A DNA stretch of 64,000 nucleotides from Prosopocoilus inquinatus (Eukaryota > Arthropoda > Insecta > Coleoptera > Lucanidae), in NCBI GenBank assembly GCA_036172665.1, contig CM069870.1:68448212-68512211 (forward strand). The letters are read 5' to 3'. Of this stretch, positions 10,667-21,015 are shown in pieces (position 1 is the stretch's first letter; each line of letters begins with the position of its first letter). A model generated the notes under the pieces. That model searched no databases. It saw nothing but the letters and a program-made list of their open reading frames with translations, and was not told where the DNA came from. Position numbers and translations under genes: made by a program.

Positions 10667-11887
10667 TATATTAAAATACAAAAGAATGTATCGCACATCA
10701 ACCGATAAATGCGAATAGCTGAGTATTAAGGACTGGTTTATAATTTTATTACAGTTAAATATTATTTTTCCCGTACGAGTAAAATAATACTCCTATAAGA
10801 TTATTAATAAAATCGTCTGGATTATAAAATTGAAATGAAACTAGAGTATGAAACAAAGAGAAAGGAAGATCTAGGCGTCGTTTTTAAGCAGCAACGATTC
10901 TGCTTAAATCAAACTCATCTTCGCCAGTCGTGGATGCTTCTTAAGTACACTTTATTTATATTAAATTAGGAAAATTGAGTGAAGGAAAATTTTGAGTTTG
11001 GAAGAATTTCCCGACGAGGACGTGAGGAGCTTAAACCAGCCCGAATTTCTGGGAATTCACTCGCACTAGAAACTGCGCTGAAGGCTTTTCTACGACTCAT
11101 CGCCGATTCAACGATATATCACTCTGCAAATGCAATATTTATTACAGTGCGCAATGCAAGCTTGTAATTTTCTTTTATGTAGTAAGATCGCATTTCTTTG
11201 TATTCTGTAAGCTGACTAATGCTGCACGTATTGCATTTTGAATTTTCGAATGAGTCATATGAGTCGTAACTAATCTGAATTCTTACAACTCAATTCGAAT
11301 TTCAAAACAAACTTGCACTGATGCCTTCCCGTACTATCTTTACGCTTTTTATTTTGCACATCCGTGCCAGGAAATCCCGCACGTAATTTACTACTCGGCG
11401 TAATCAAAGAGCCGTTACACGTTCGTTCGGCGACAGAACGAACGACGCAGCCATTCAATTAGGCAGTCCGATTTCTTTTCAGCCGGCCAAGTTAATAAAC
11501 GCGGCCGCCTTTTATCCGGGGGATTTAATTCGACGATCGCTCGCCCTCTTCTCCTCACCGTCGCACTCCTTTGAGCCGCGCAGATGAAGAAGGCATTTGC
11601 ATAACGAATCGCCGAGGTTACAGCCTTTTAATAATAATTTATTCGAGAGCGCGGCCCTCTCTTCGACGAACGAGTTCCGCTTCACCGGACGATGAGAAGA
11701 ATCCTCGCTACAACGGCGAGAGAGAGGGAGTAATTTGGGGTTAATGGAGAATTGAGGACGAGGGGAAGGACACCGCAGGTATAAACAAATATACCTACTC
11801 GTTCGAATCAATCAAGAAATAAGAGCAGTGCGCAAGTGCAGCCATTTCACTAAAAAAAAAATAAATAAATAGGGAAATAAAATGAGG
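10667..11887. other. Unassigned sequence, GC-richer 11330-11760
   Basis: No repeats were recognised. The GC-richer interval has homeodomain-like TAATTA cores and looks like ordinary single-copy noncoding DNA. The 99-codon minus-strand frame at 11512-11811 has no motif. Confidence 0.35.
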
Positions 11888-12614
11888 GCCCCACGTTGGG
11901 CGCCAGAATTTGCTCCTGCGATTGTGAGTTTAAATTAAAACGAATAACTAAGAGGGCCCCTCTCAGAGTCGATTGAGAGGTAGAATGTCGCAGGAATTAC
12001 TTCTAGGCTGACCGAGCTCGGTGAAGAAAGGGGTAGATTCACAAAATTGCTTCTGTACCGACCAAGCTCAGTGAAGAAGTAGGTAGTTTGCATATGTTAT
12101 GTTATGACAAACGCCGGAACAAACGCAAGAGATGCTTTGGTAAAACCGCATTATTTCATACGTTGCACATGACTTGTTTAAAGAATGACAATACTTGAGA
12201 GAGCAATGAAAGAAAGCACTGTTGGTGCTACTGGTCGTGTTCAAAGAAAATATGGAGTCTGAAAATTCGGAATTGAAGTCGCCTCTTGTCTGACGAAATT
12301 TGTAAGAAAATAGTTTTTAATCTTCAACCGGACACTATTAAAATTGGGAAGAACACTCAACGTTTCACTCACGCTTCCCAATTTTTACAGTGTCCGATTC
12401 AAGATTGAAAACAGTTTTTTTTTCCAAAATTTAGAAAAAAAATAATGAGAATGACAATACCTGCGACAAAAACTAGACGAGGCTAGGCCTTAGTAGTCCA
12501 GTAAATCAGATCTGACTTTTACAAGCAAAAAGAAGATTAGCTTCAAGAATAAGTTCAGCTAAGAGTGAGTTTAATAAGAAAACCTTGGTCTGGCGTTGTC
12601 TTGATCACATCACA
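11888..12614 (-). mobile_element. Probable solo-like LTR with adjacent primer-binding site
   Basis: On the minus strand 11905-11888 reads TGGCGCCCAACGTGGGGC, a tRNA 3'-end complement of the type used as a retrotransposon primer-binding site. Immediately upstream, the candidate LTR occupies 12614-11911 and has TG...CA ends (TGTGATGTG start, GGAGCA end). The LTR contains an inverted repeat (12307-12351 with 12374-12420) and a diverged 48-bp direct duplication near 12002 and 12050. No internal region or second LTR was seen beyond the PBS, so this is a truncated remnant. The family is not determined. Confidence 0.45.
12307..12420. repeat. Imperfect hairpin, about 45-bp arms
   Basis: The left arm ends in GGACACTATTAAAATTGGGAAG. 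The right arm begins CTTCCCAATTTTTACAGTGTCC, with a 22-nt loop. Most positions pair. It lies inside the candidate LTR. Confidence 0.7.
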
Positions 12615-15437
12615 CATCATAAAATAAAATAATTAAAATTCGATATGTCACTAGAAGCTTTCACTTACTGTTCAGAGATGGCGTTCATGGGATTTAACCT
12701 CAAAGTTAGTAGAGCTGGTATTTTGTATCTGGCAGGTTGCTCCTTTTCGCTTTCAATCGCAATTTTAAATAGCCTCAACCCCCCTCCCGCAACGAACATA
12801 TGGCGCCTCAAAGTAAATGCACTGGGTTTTTCAATTCTGACGAAAATGTTCAGTATATTTCGTCACGTGGTAGGACGTAATGGGAGTTCTCCTCGAGTTG
12901 ATCGAAGCAACCTTCTAATCACAATTCAATTATACCGATTTTGTTCGGCGTACAATCGGCGGCAATCGACCGCCAAAATTTTAACTTGCACAATCACATT
13001 TTGCTTCCTCACCGAAAAATCGGTTACGCCGAAAATAATCATTTGAAAAATTGTTTGAAAATGAGCATCCATCGCAAACGTACGTACCCCTAACGATGGG
13101 GATAAGCCGAGACAACTTGAAAGAGTTTCAGTCCACCAGGGCATCCACTAAAAGGCAAAGTTCCTCGTCAACACGAAATTGTGCGCCGTTTTCCAAACGA
13201 ACGCACCGCGGAAACGGCCGAGCGCGCGCAACCATAACCACCGCCGGTTCTGAGGATATCACAAGGACTACTGCATGCGACAGGCACGTCACAAATTAAT
13301 AAAGCCAAACCTGGCCTTGCCCCTAACTAAGAAGGGAAGGGTTTGAACGAATCGAAATCGTCGTGACATAATCAATAATCAACCATACATAAATAATTAA
13401 GCATTACTACTTACGGTCCATGGAAAAAAGTAAATGTCAAATTTTGATAAATCTATTAATGATACATGTGGAATGATAAATTACAATTTTAATTTGTTCG
13501 GAAACTGCGAACGACACGCGATATTCACAGCTTCTTAAATTGCATCTTTCTCTTCATGTTCGATGTATTTTAATGTTATTTTTTTTTTGTTTATATTTTT
13601 TGTTAAAGTTATTCTCTAAAGTTATTTCGTCCTATAATTGTGAAATTATTATTATTATTACTAGTTTTTAATTTAAAAATGCCTCAACTTGTAATTACTT
13701 GGAGTGAAGTTACATTTATTTATTTTAATAAATCCAGGCACTTTGGAAACGCGTTCAAAATGTTTTGATTGATCAGTTCGTGCACAAGGTCAAAAAGTTA
13801 ATTACTGACCTATTTTCGGCTTAGGGTCGTAATTCAACAGGCGGCCGCATTCCACTGTTAGCTACGCCAGCAGTTCTCAAACGGTTTAGTGAAAATCTGC
13901 CACTGCATTTTTCTCGAAAACTATTAAATTTTTGTTACTATATGTGTTCAATCGTTGCCATTTATGGTGATATATTACAGGTTTAAATATTTGCACACAG
14001 TAAAGAACATCCAGTATATTTTTCGAGAAGAAAATTAAATTTTGCTAAAAACGTGACAGTCTGTAACCTTATCGTACGTTGTTTTAACAAGTTTGAAATT
14101 ATACAAAGTAATTTAATTCCAACGTGGCAATATCCAACCTCAATTCCGTACACCAAGTCAATTTGTCACGTTCCGTCCAGGGGCAAACATCCACGTATTA
14201 GCGGTCAAGGGGCGAAGCGGTGCTCGTGTGTACCCCCCTCCCCCTTAGTGACATGCAGCGATATACATACGCTTCGGTCACGTAGTTCGCTTCAACGAAC
14301 TCGTACGGGGAACAACTCACCGATACCAATTAATTTCACAAGTTCGATCTCGATATATCCAAGAAAGGACGCCCACAATAAAAGCTTAATTAACGAAAGA
14401 ATGAAACAGACGTTACAAACTTCTCGCATATTTAAATTCAATTCGCACAGAAATCGCTTGTCATAAATATCTGACTAACCGGAATTGTCAGGCTTTGAAA
14501 TTATAATAAATTAATGCTGTAACGACTGTGGCTTATTTATCTAATAATTTAAGGGTACTTCTTTTTTTAGTCAAAGGGTCAAGACTCTGGTTCGTTAGCT
14601 AGTTGAATTTTATAGCCGAAAATGTTCGGCCAGGGGTGTTTTCCCTCGAAATGTCAGGACAGGGCCGTTATTCATCTAAAAATGATTAGGTTTCTCCTCG
14701 ATTAACTTATTGAAGGTATTGAAAGTAATTAAAACCAGTAAAATAAAAGATAATGGTAATTTTAACAAATATATTAAAGAACAGTTTAAACAGCGACATC
14801 CTATGATCACTTTATTGCGTTAGGATTGACAAATTGAAGCCAATTAATAAGTCATCCAATGCAAGGCGGCCATGTTTGCTGTCAAAGAATAATGAATTTC
14901 TTTTTGAATATATTAAAGAAAATAAAAAGATAATACAAGCCAATGTCTCGCAGTTTACAAAATATATAAATCCTGTACAATTGCAGGAACAATAAAAACA
15001 GAAAAAAATGTTGCGTTTCAAAATGCACCATCCGGTATAAAAATATAAATGGAGAGAGGCAAGGCTTTTCCTATCTTTTGCAGTGATTTGCTTACCGACT
15101 GAAACCTAATTATATAATATCGTATCCAATTTCATGGCACACAATGATTTTAAAAGTTATGACAATTTTTCGATAAAAACATACAACGGGAAAAAATTTT
15201 GCCTTCCGTCGCGAGTATTAAACTTGAGGAAAAATTATTGAATTTAATCAAATTAAATTGAATCTTGATTTTAATTTAGAATCATCCGGAACAAGATAAG
15301 TCGCGAGCTTTCTTAAGCTTTTTGAGTTCACGTAAAAACCAATTGGCTAATACAAATTTTAATTGTTTTTAAAAACTTCCATGATACGCTCCCCCCCCCC
15401 CCCCCAACCAGCACATCACCAAGCGATACACCCTTTT
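12615..15437. other. Unassigned single-copy-looking sequence
   Basis: This 2.8-kb stretch has no recognised gene, repeat or element. Open frames at 12645-13046 (133 codons) and 14053-14466 (137 codons) have no recognisable domain and unremarkable composition. The end has an 18-nt C run near 15393-15409. Confidence 0.35.
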
Positions 15438-15449
15438 ACCACATACTTT
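15438..15449 (+). repeat. SINE target-site duplication, left
   Basis: ACCACATACTTT is identical to 15665-15676, flanking the SINE. Confidence 0.85.
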
Positions 15450-15664
15450 GGGCAGGCGAATGGCACACCGGTTACCCTAGCGGACTTATAAAGTCGAGTC
15501 ACTTGTCGGCGTGGGTTCGAATCCCACCAGGACCATGGATGTTTGTGTTGTCCGGATTATGTCCCAACTTATCAAACAAAGCAAATTGTCTGGAATGGTG
15601 ATGCTATAAGACAATAATGCAGATGCAGATTGCTGCGTAAAGCAGAAAGAAAGAAAGAGAAGGA
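15450..15664 (+). mobile_element. tRNA-headed SINE
   Basis: The head has RNA polymerase III promoter-like boxes: an A box TGGCACACCGG at 15461-15471 and a B box inside a perfect T-arm palindrome GTGGGTTCGAATCCCAC at 15511-15527. The spacing between anticodon-like stem and T arm suggests a long variable arm (Ser/Leu-type). The body includes ATGGATGTTTGTGTTGTCC, which I associate with insect SINEs. The tail is AAAG-rich. Length is 215 bp. Perfect 12-bp target duplications prove insertion by target-primed reverse transcription and suggest a fairly recent copy. Mobilising enzymes would come from a partner LINE. Confidence 0.85.
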
Positions 15665-15676
15665 ACCACATACTTT
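15665..15676 (+). repeat. SINE target-site duplication, right
   Basis: ACCACATACTTT is the second copy of the 12-bp duplication. Confidence 0.85.
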
Positions 15677-17149
15677 TACCAGCTAGGTGACGCGGTAATT
15701 TCGTTTTCAAGTTTTTCCGCGAGTGCAACGGAAAGTTCCATATGAGAACTGCACGGTCAGCTTTTTATATACGCAACAGAAATCGAAGCAAAAAGACTGC
15801 ACTCAGTATCATATTTCATCAAGTGCGCGATACTTAAGAAAGACGCGGTGCTTATGGCCTTGGAAACAAACTGGCATTGTAATTCTTACTAATTTATCAT
15901 CGACTTGAGAGATTAAATGAAATTAAATATGTTTTCCTTCAGGAATTTAAAATTTTTACATTTTTTTGTTTAGGTGAATACCTCTTTTAGAACACGGCGC
16001 AATAGTTTCCATTCACAAATCACCTGAGCCACCCCAACAAAATGGCGTTCTTACTTTGCTTTATTACAACTATTTCTCGGTCGCTTTTATCATTAGGTTT
16101 TTTTTTTCTTAAATCGAAAACTCCATTTTTGGGTTTTGGAAGCGCCCAACGGTTTTATTAAAACCGTTTACTCTGTGCTGCTATTTTGTTTGAGCGTAAA
16201 CTTTTCGCGTTATTAGAATTACACTTCCACTACAAAAAAAAAAAAAAACTTTCGATTAAGCAGCAGTAAAAGAAGTTGATAAGCCTAAGTGGTTATAGAA
16301 GCTTTACGACCGCCAACTCCAAACTACTGAAGTAGTTAAAAAGAATTTTTAATTTTATATTTAACGTTCAAAGTTTCCCATTTTGTATTTAATGAATAAA
16401 TAACACAGCGGCTTTCTTTCTTATTCGCTCCTCTGCTTATTCCAAATAGTTTGGTACGATTTAGTTCATCGATTTGTTAGTCGGAGTTTACCTCGCGTTC
16501 CGGTTTTTCTTTTTCGTTTCTTTTTCCTTTGTAGGCGGGAGTAATCTAAAACTAAACAAACCAGCGCTCCTGGTTTTTGTTTCCTCTGCAGGAGGAGAAA
16601 ACCTTCTTCGAAAAACGAAAGTCTCCGTGCGCCGCAAAGGCCTTTTTAATATAATCGAACAAGTGCCGTTCTTTCTTTGTTATTTTATAATACTGAAGCA
16701 TTTTGTTACCTGGTCTTTGCTCATTGCTCTTTAGCTACACAATGACTGATTACGACTTTTGGAAACCTACCTGTGCCGTTTAGAAAAAAAAATTTCGGAT
16801 ATTTCCAGCTCAGTGGAGATGGTCGTGGGCGGGAAACGAGTTCACGGGTAGCCAAATTCGATAGAATTGAGAAAATGATTTATCCGAACAAATAACAATG
16901 TTAGTGACAATTTTATTGAGAAAGAATGCGTGGTTTTATCATGTAATTGCGGCTTATAAATCTGCGAAACCTAATCCACCCGGAACGGTGGTTTCAAACA
17001 AAATCCACGCAGCATCGTGGTTTTCAGACAATGGCGTCGTATTCAATCCAAATCTAACTCAAAGAGACCCAGTTGGTAACTTGTAATTATCGAGTCAGAA
17101 GATATTTCGCACCAACTTATCGCCGCGCCCAACTTTCCCCATACCGGTA
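15677..17149. other. Unassigned sequence
   Basis: No recognised gene or repeat. The hydrophobic 86-codon frame at 16474-16734 arises in T-rich sequence and has no supporting features. Confidence 0.35.
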
Positions 17150-17289
17150 CGGAAGTCACGTTATCTGTCAAGTAATCTGAAACTTCTTTCAATATTCAAG
17201 TAGTAGTTCAAATAAGTACGTAATTATTTGAACTACTACTTGAATATTGAAAGAAGTTTCAGATTACTTGACAGATAACGTGACTTCCG
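17150..17289. repeat. Perfect inverted repeat, 66-bp arms, 8-nt loop
   Basis: Bases 17150-17215 are the exact reverse complement of 17224-17289. The loop 17216-17223 reads GTACGTAA. Transcription would give a long perfect hairpin. The sequence flanking it on the right (to about 17420) is related, in inverse orientation, to 33927-34080, so the palindrome sits at one edge of a dispersed repeat. Confidence 0.95.
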
Positions 17290-17420
17290 GACCCAATGAG
17301 AGCGTAACATCAATGCGCCTAAACCGGAAACGAACAGTGTGGCCAACGGTCAACAACTAAAACGTACCCCACGTGAATTTAAAAAAAAAAACCGAACCGG
17401 GGAATTAAACTGTAACAAGC
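17280..17420 (-). repeat. Inverse partial copy of the 33.9-kb dispersed repeat
   Basis: On the minus strand it shares the ordered blocks TTACAGTTTAATTCCC, ACGTTTTAGTTGTTGACCG, TTGGCCA, TTCCGGTTTA and TTACGCTCTCATTGGGT with 33927-34050 on the plus strand. Confidence 0.8.
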
Positions 17421-17490
17421 GTCCTTCACCTTCAAAAATAGTAAGATTAGAAAATGATCTTAATTGTCTCTAAAATCAAGGAATTATCAG

Positions 17491-18545
17491 TGACCTTGAA
17501 TGTATCGAATTAATTAATTAATGTCCTTGACTTGATTTTGCGCAAAAAGTTATAAGGTCATAGAGATTATTATCAAGGTCAACTTAACGTCAAGGTCGAT
17601 TCCAGACTCCTGTGGCCTTGCGCCTTGACACCTGCCCTTTGGACCTCTCACGACTACAAGAGGCGGCGTCGGTGCTACGATCGGATTATTTAGTAACTAT
17701 GAATATTTCAAAATCTGACGCTGCAAAAAACCGTTAATTGTCCACAGTATTTCAAAGACTTATCTCAAGGTCAAGTCGATTCTAATTAGAGTTATTTTGT
17801 GACCTTGAAAACACCTAACATTTCAACTACAAAATTACAAGAGATCCAACAGTTGGATTATTAGTGACCTTGAACTTTGGAGGACATTCTTGATTTACGG
17901 ATTATTTACTGACCTTGAATGTTGCAGGATGTTTCAAAATCTGACGTTGCAGAAGAACCCTAACTGTACACAGTATTTCAAACACAATTTATCGACTCAT
18001 CTCAAGGTCAAGACGATTCTAATTAGAGTTATTTTGTGACCTTGAAAACACCTTAACATTTCAACTACAAAATTTTAGGAGATCCAACAGTGTGATTATT
18101 GATGACCTTGAAGTTTGGAGGACGTTCTTAATTTGCAGATTATTTACTAACCTTGAATTTTGCAGGATGTTTCAAAATCTAACGTTGCAAAAGAACCATG
18201 TCTATACCCAGTATTTCAAAGACAGCTTATCGACTTATTTCAAGGTCAAATGGATTCTAGTTAGAGCTCTTGTGACCTTGAAAACACCTAACATTTCAAC
18301 TACGAAATTACAGGAGATCCAACAGTTTGATTAGTAGTGACCTTGAACTTTGTAGGACGTTCTTGATTATGGATTATTTACTGACCTGATATTTTCAGGG
18401 CATTTCAAAATCTGACGATGAAGAAGACCCTTAATTGTACCCAGCATTTTAAACACAGTTTGTCGACTTATCGCAAGGTCAAGTCGATTCAAATCCGAGC
18501 TCTTTTGTGACCTTGAAAACACCTAACATTTCAAATACAAATCGT
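17491..18545 (+). repeat. Tandem array (215-240-bp units) rich in TCAAGGTCA motifs
   Basis: Four related units start near 17683, 17898, 18137 and 18370 with GATTATTTA(C/G)T and carry CAAAATCT(G/A)ACG, TCTCAAGGTCAAG, GTGACCTTGAAAACACCT and GAGATCCAACAGT blocks. Thirteen perfect TCAAGGTCA sites, counting both strands, lie between 17491 and 18516, plus one TCAAGGTCG at 17590. TCAAGGTCA is the monomer site of FTZ-F1/SF-1/ERR-type nuclear receptors. Whether any is bound here is unknown. The 80-codon frame at 18092-18334 is a by-product of the array. Confidence 0.85.
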
Positions 18546-19149
18546 AACAATGACCGCAGCCTTAGCGGAAATATGCTCCGAACGCGAACGCATCAAAAGT
18601 AACTCCAATAATAAACAGCCACATGCAAAAATGCGCCCCTTCCCCTTTGCAAAATAAAATCATCTAACGAAAGAGAAAGACTGAGAGAGAAGGAAACGTC
18701 ACCTAACGCTGTCAATTACCGATTAAACATACCTGTTTGAAAATTAAACAGTTCGCTGGATTGAGATGATGCAAATTAGCACTTCAAAAGACACGCCGAG
18801 TCAATTAACTTCCAGAACTGAATCTTGCAATCGCTAATTGCACAGGTTCGCGAGAAAAAAAACGATTGTACAAATAATAAATAGATTAAATTTGTAAAAA
18901 TAATAAATAAATTAAATTTGTAAAAATAATAAATTAATTAAATTTGTAAAAATACATACAAAATGTATTTCTTAATTGAAGAGCATTTCAAGGCCAACCC
19001 ATTATTCTGCTGAAATAAAGTTTACAAACGCGATGCTTTTAAATAATTATTTTTTTTTTGCCGCATTTCAGTCGAAAGCAATTGATTTTTAATTAGTTTG
19101 GCGCCTTTCCGATCAACGAGAAACAAAAGTATCAATTGTTAATTAAAAA
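18546..19149 (+). repeat. AT-rich region with a 29-bp minisatellite
   Basis: Between about 18870 and 18955 a unit of the form TTGTAAAAATAATAAATNAATTAAAT is repeated about three times. The rest of the interval has no recognised feature. Confidence 0.7.
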
Positions 19150-19860
19150 CAAAATCATGTCGAATAAGATCCGAAAAAGAAACTGACGGTTACAAAATAA
19201 AAACAAAACAAGAAAGAAAAAAAAACAAAGGTCGATCAATTACATTAAAATTAAATGAGTTCAATAAGGAAATAGAAAAACAAAAAGGAACAGAAGAAAA
19301 GACGATCGACAATGAAGGCAAGACTGAAATAAAAATTCTATAAAACTAAAATAAAAAAAAGTCAAATCAAATCAAGAAGAGGAAAAGGATTTATGGTTAA
19401 AAAATAAAATAAAATTTAGACAGAAAGAGTAATTGCTTCGAGCTCAATAAATTGAATAAAAGACAGAAACGAAATTAAACGAGATTAAATTTTAAATAAA
19501 CTTAAACTCACGAGAATTAAAAAATTAAAAAAGAAATCATGTCAAATAAAATCGTATCGTTATTATTACCTGATAAAGAAAATAAATAAAAACAAAACGA
19601 GTAAAGAAAAAAAAGCAAAGTTCGATCAACTGATCACATTAAAAATTAAATTAAGTCGAACGAGGATTAAAAACAAAAATAAATAAACGATGACGGTAAA
19701 GTTGGGACCAAAATAAAAATTGTACGAAACTAACAATGACGAATAGATTTAAAAATTGACGACGTTAAAGGAAAAGGACGAACAAATAATAATTAAGGAG
19801 AAAAAAAAAACAAAAACAAAAAAAAGAAGTCGAAACTAATAAAAGAGAGAACAAAAATGC
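19150..19860 (+). repeat. A-rich low-complexity, two diverged units of about 385 bp
   Basis: AATCATGTC(G/A)AATAA(G/A)ATC occurs near 19155 and 19538, followed in both by AATAAAAACAAAAC and GATCAA...ACATTAAAA blocks. It is strongly purine-biased on the plus strand and noncoding. Confidence 0.55.
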
Positions 19861-20043
19861 CAATCACTTTCAAATAATAGATTACGACATAACCTCGACG
19901 ATCTTAACCTAACCTATATTTTTTGCAAATAGTCAAACACCCTTCGGACAAAATTCAACGGGAAGCCGGAAACAAAAAGCAAGGCGCGAAATTTGAAAAC
20001 CTGGAACTCCAACGGGAGCAAACAAACGCAAACTCCACACGGC

Positions 20044-20667
20044 TTCCCTTTATAAATTCCAATGGAATTCCCTCTCCTTGGAATATTTGGGTCTCACCCA
20101 TTTATTAAAACCCCCTCGTGATTTCCGCTTCCGTATTCATCAAAGCGCGTTGTTGCAATTTGTGTAATGGATTTGGAAACGGTAATCTAAGAATTAGTTT
20201 CTCGAAGGAATTATCAAATCAGACTGGCAGGCGGCGCGGCGGCAGCCCCCCCGAATAAAACAACGGCCCCGTAATTTAACAGCTGTCTGGGCGGAGGCGG
20301 GCGGAACAACACAACACGTCTGCCGGTGTTTCCCCGGGCGGGCGGGCGGCGGGCGTTCCCTTTATAAATTCCAATGGAATTCCCTCTCCTTGGAATATTT
20401 GGGTCTCACCCATTTATTAAAACCCCCTCGTGATTTCCGCTTCCGTATTCATCAAAGCGCGTTGTTGCAATTTGTGTAATGGATTTGGAAACGGTAATCT
20501 AAGAATTAGTTTCTCGAAGGAATTATCAAATCAGACTGGCAGGCGGCGCGGCGGCAGCCCCCCCGAATAAAACAACGGCCCCGTAATTTAACAGCTGTCT
20601 GGGCGGAGGCGGGCGGAACAACACAACACGTCTGCCGGTGTTTCCCCGGGCGGGCGGGCGGCGGGCG
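20044..20667 (+). repeat. Exact 312-bp tandem duplication, GC-rich 3' half
   Basis: Bases 20044-20355 and 20356-20667 appear identical. Each copy runs from TTCCCTTTATAAATTCC to CCCCGGGCGGGCGGGCGGCG and contains a GC-rich block with GGCGGCGCGGCGG. Identity over the full unit implies either a very recent duplication or an assembly artefact. No reading frame is conserved with a recognisable product. Confidence 0.9.
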
Positions 20668-20859
20668 TTTCATGTACATATGCCTGCTCCGGGTCGTATT
20701 TTATTCAGCGCGTGTTCCCGGCCGCGTTTAATTCTTTATCGTCTCATTCGCCCCCGCAGACTGTTGCTGGGGGGGCGGGGGGCTTCCGGTTTCGCGAATT
20801 TTAATGTCGCCATTCAATTTGCAACAACAACAAATGCAACGTAGGATGGAATTTGGTTA

Positions 20860-21015
20860 AGGAAGGTGAGCTTCGCACTCATACATTGTGGCTTCTCCCT
20901 TACAATTAGAATCTATTATTATTTTTTTAACTATTATTATTTTTTTAACTAGATGGGGCGGATAGGGTAGATATGGGCGTTACCCATCCTCTTATCGGTG
21001 AATTTCGAAATAGGT
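20860..21015 (+). repeat. Left-hand partial unit of the 285-bp family
   Basis: It shares GAGCTTCGC, ATACAT, GATA(G/C)GGGCGTTACCCAT and CTCTTAT(C/T)GGT with the units at 24.2-24.9 kb and is cut off by the T-rich array. Confidence 0.7.

Noticed and set aside
12645..13046. 133-codon plus-strand frame
   Set aside because: No recognisable domain; composition does not differ from the surrounding noncoding DNA; overlapped by another frame on the opposite strand.
14053..14466. 137-codon plus-strand frame
   Set aside because: No domain, low-complexity Ser/Thr content, no conserved features.
15393..15409. Long C and G homopolymers here and at 1620, 7138, 40425 and 52640 as functional G-quadruplexes
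   Set aside because: Single uninterrupted runs are common slippage products and possible sequencing artefacts; no clustered G-tract pattern.
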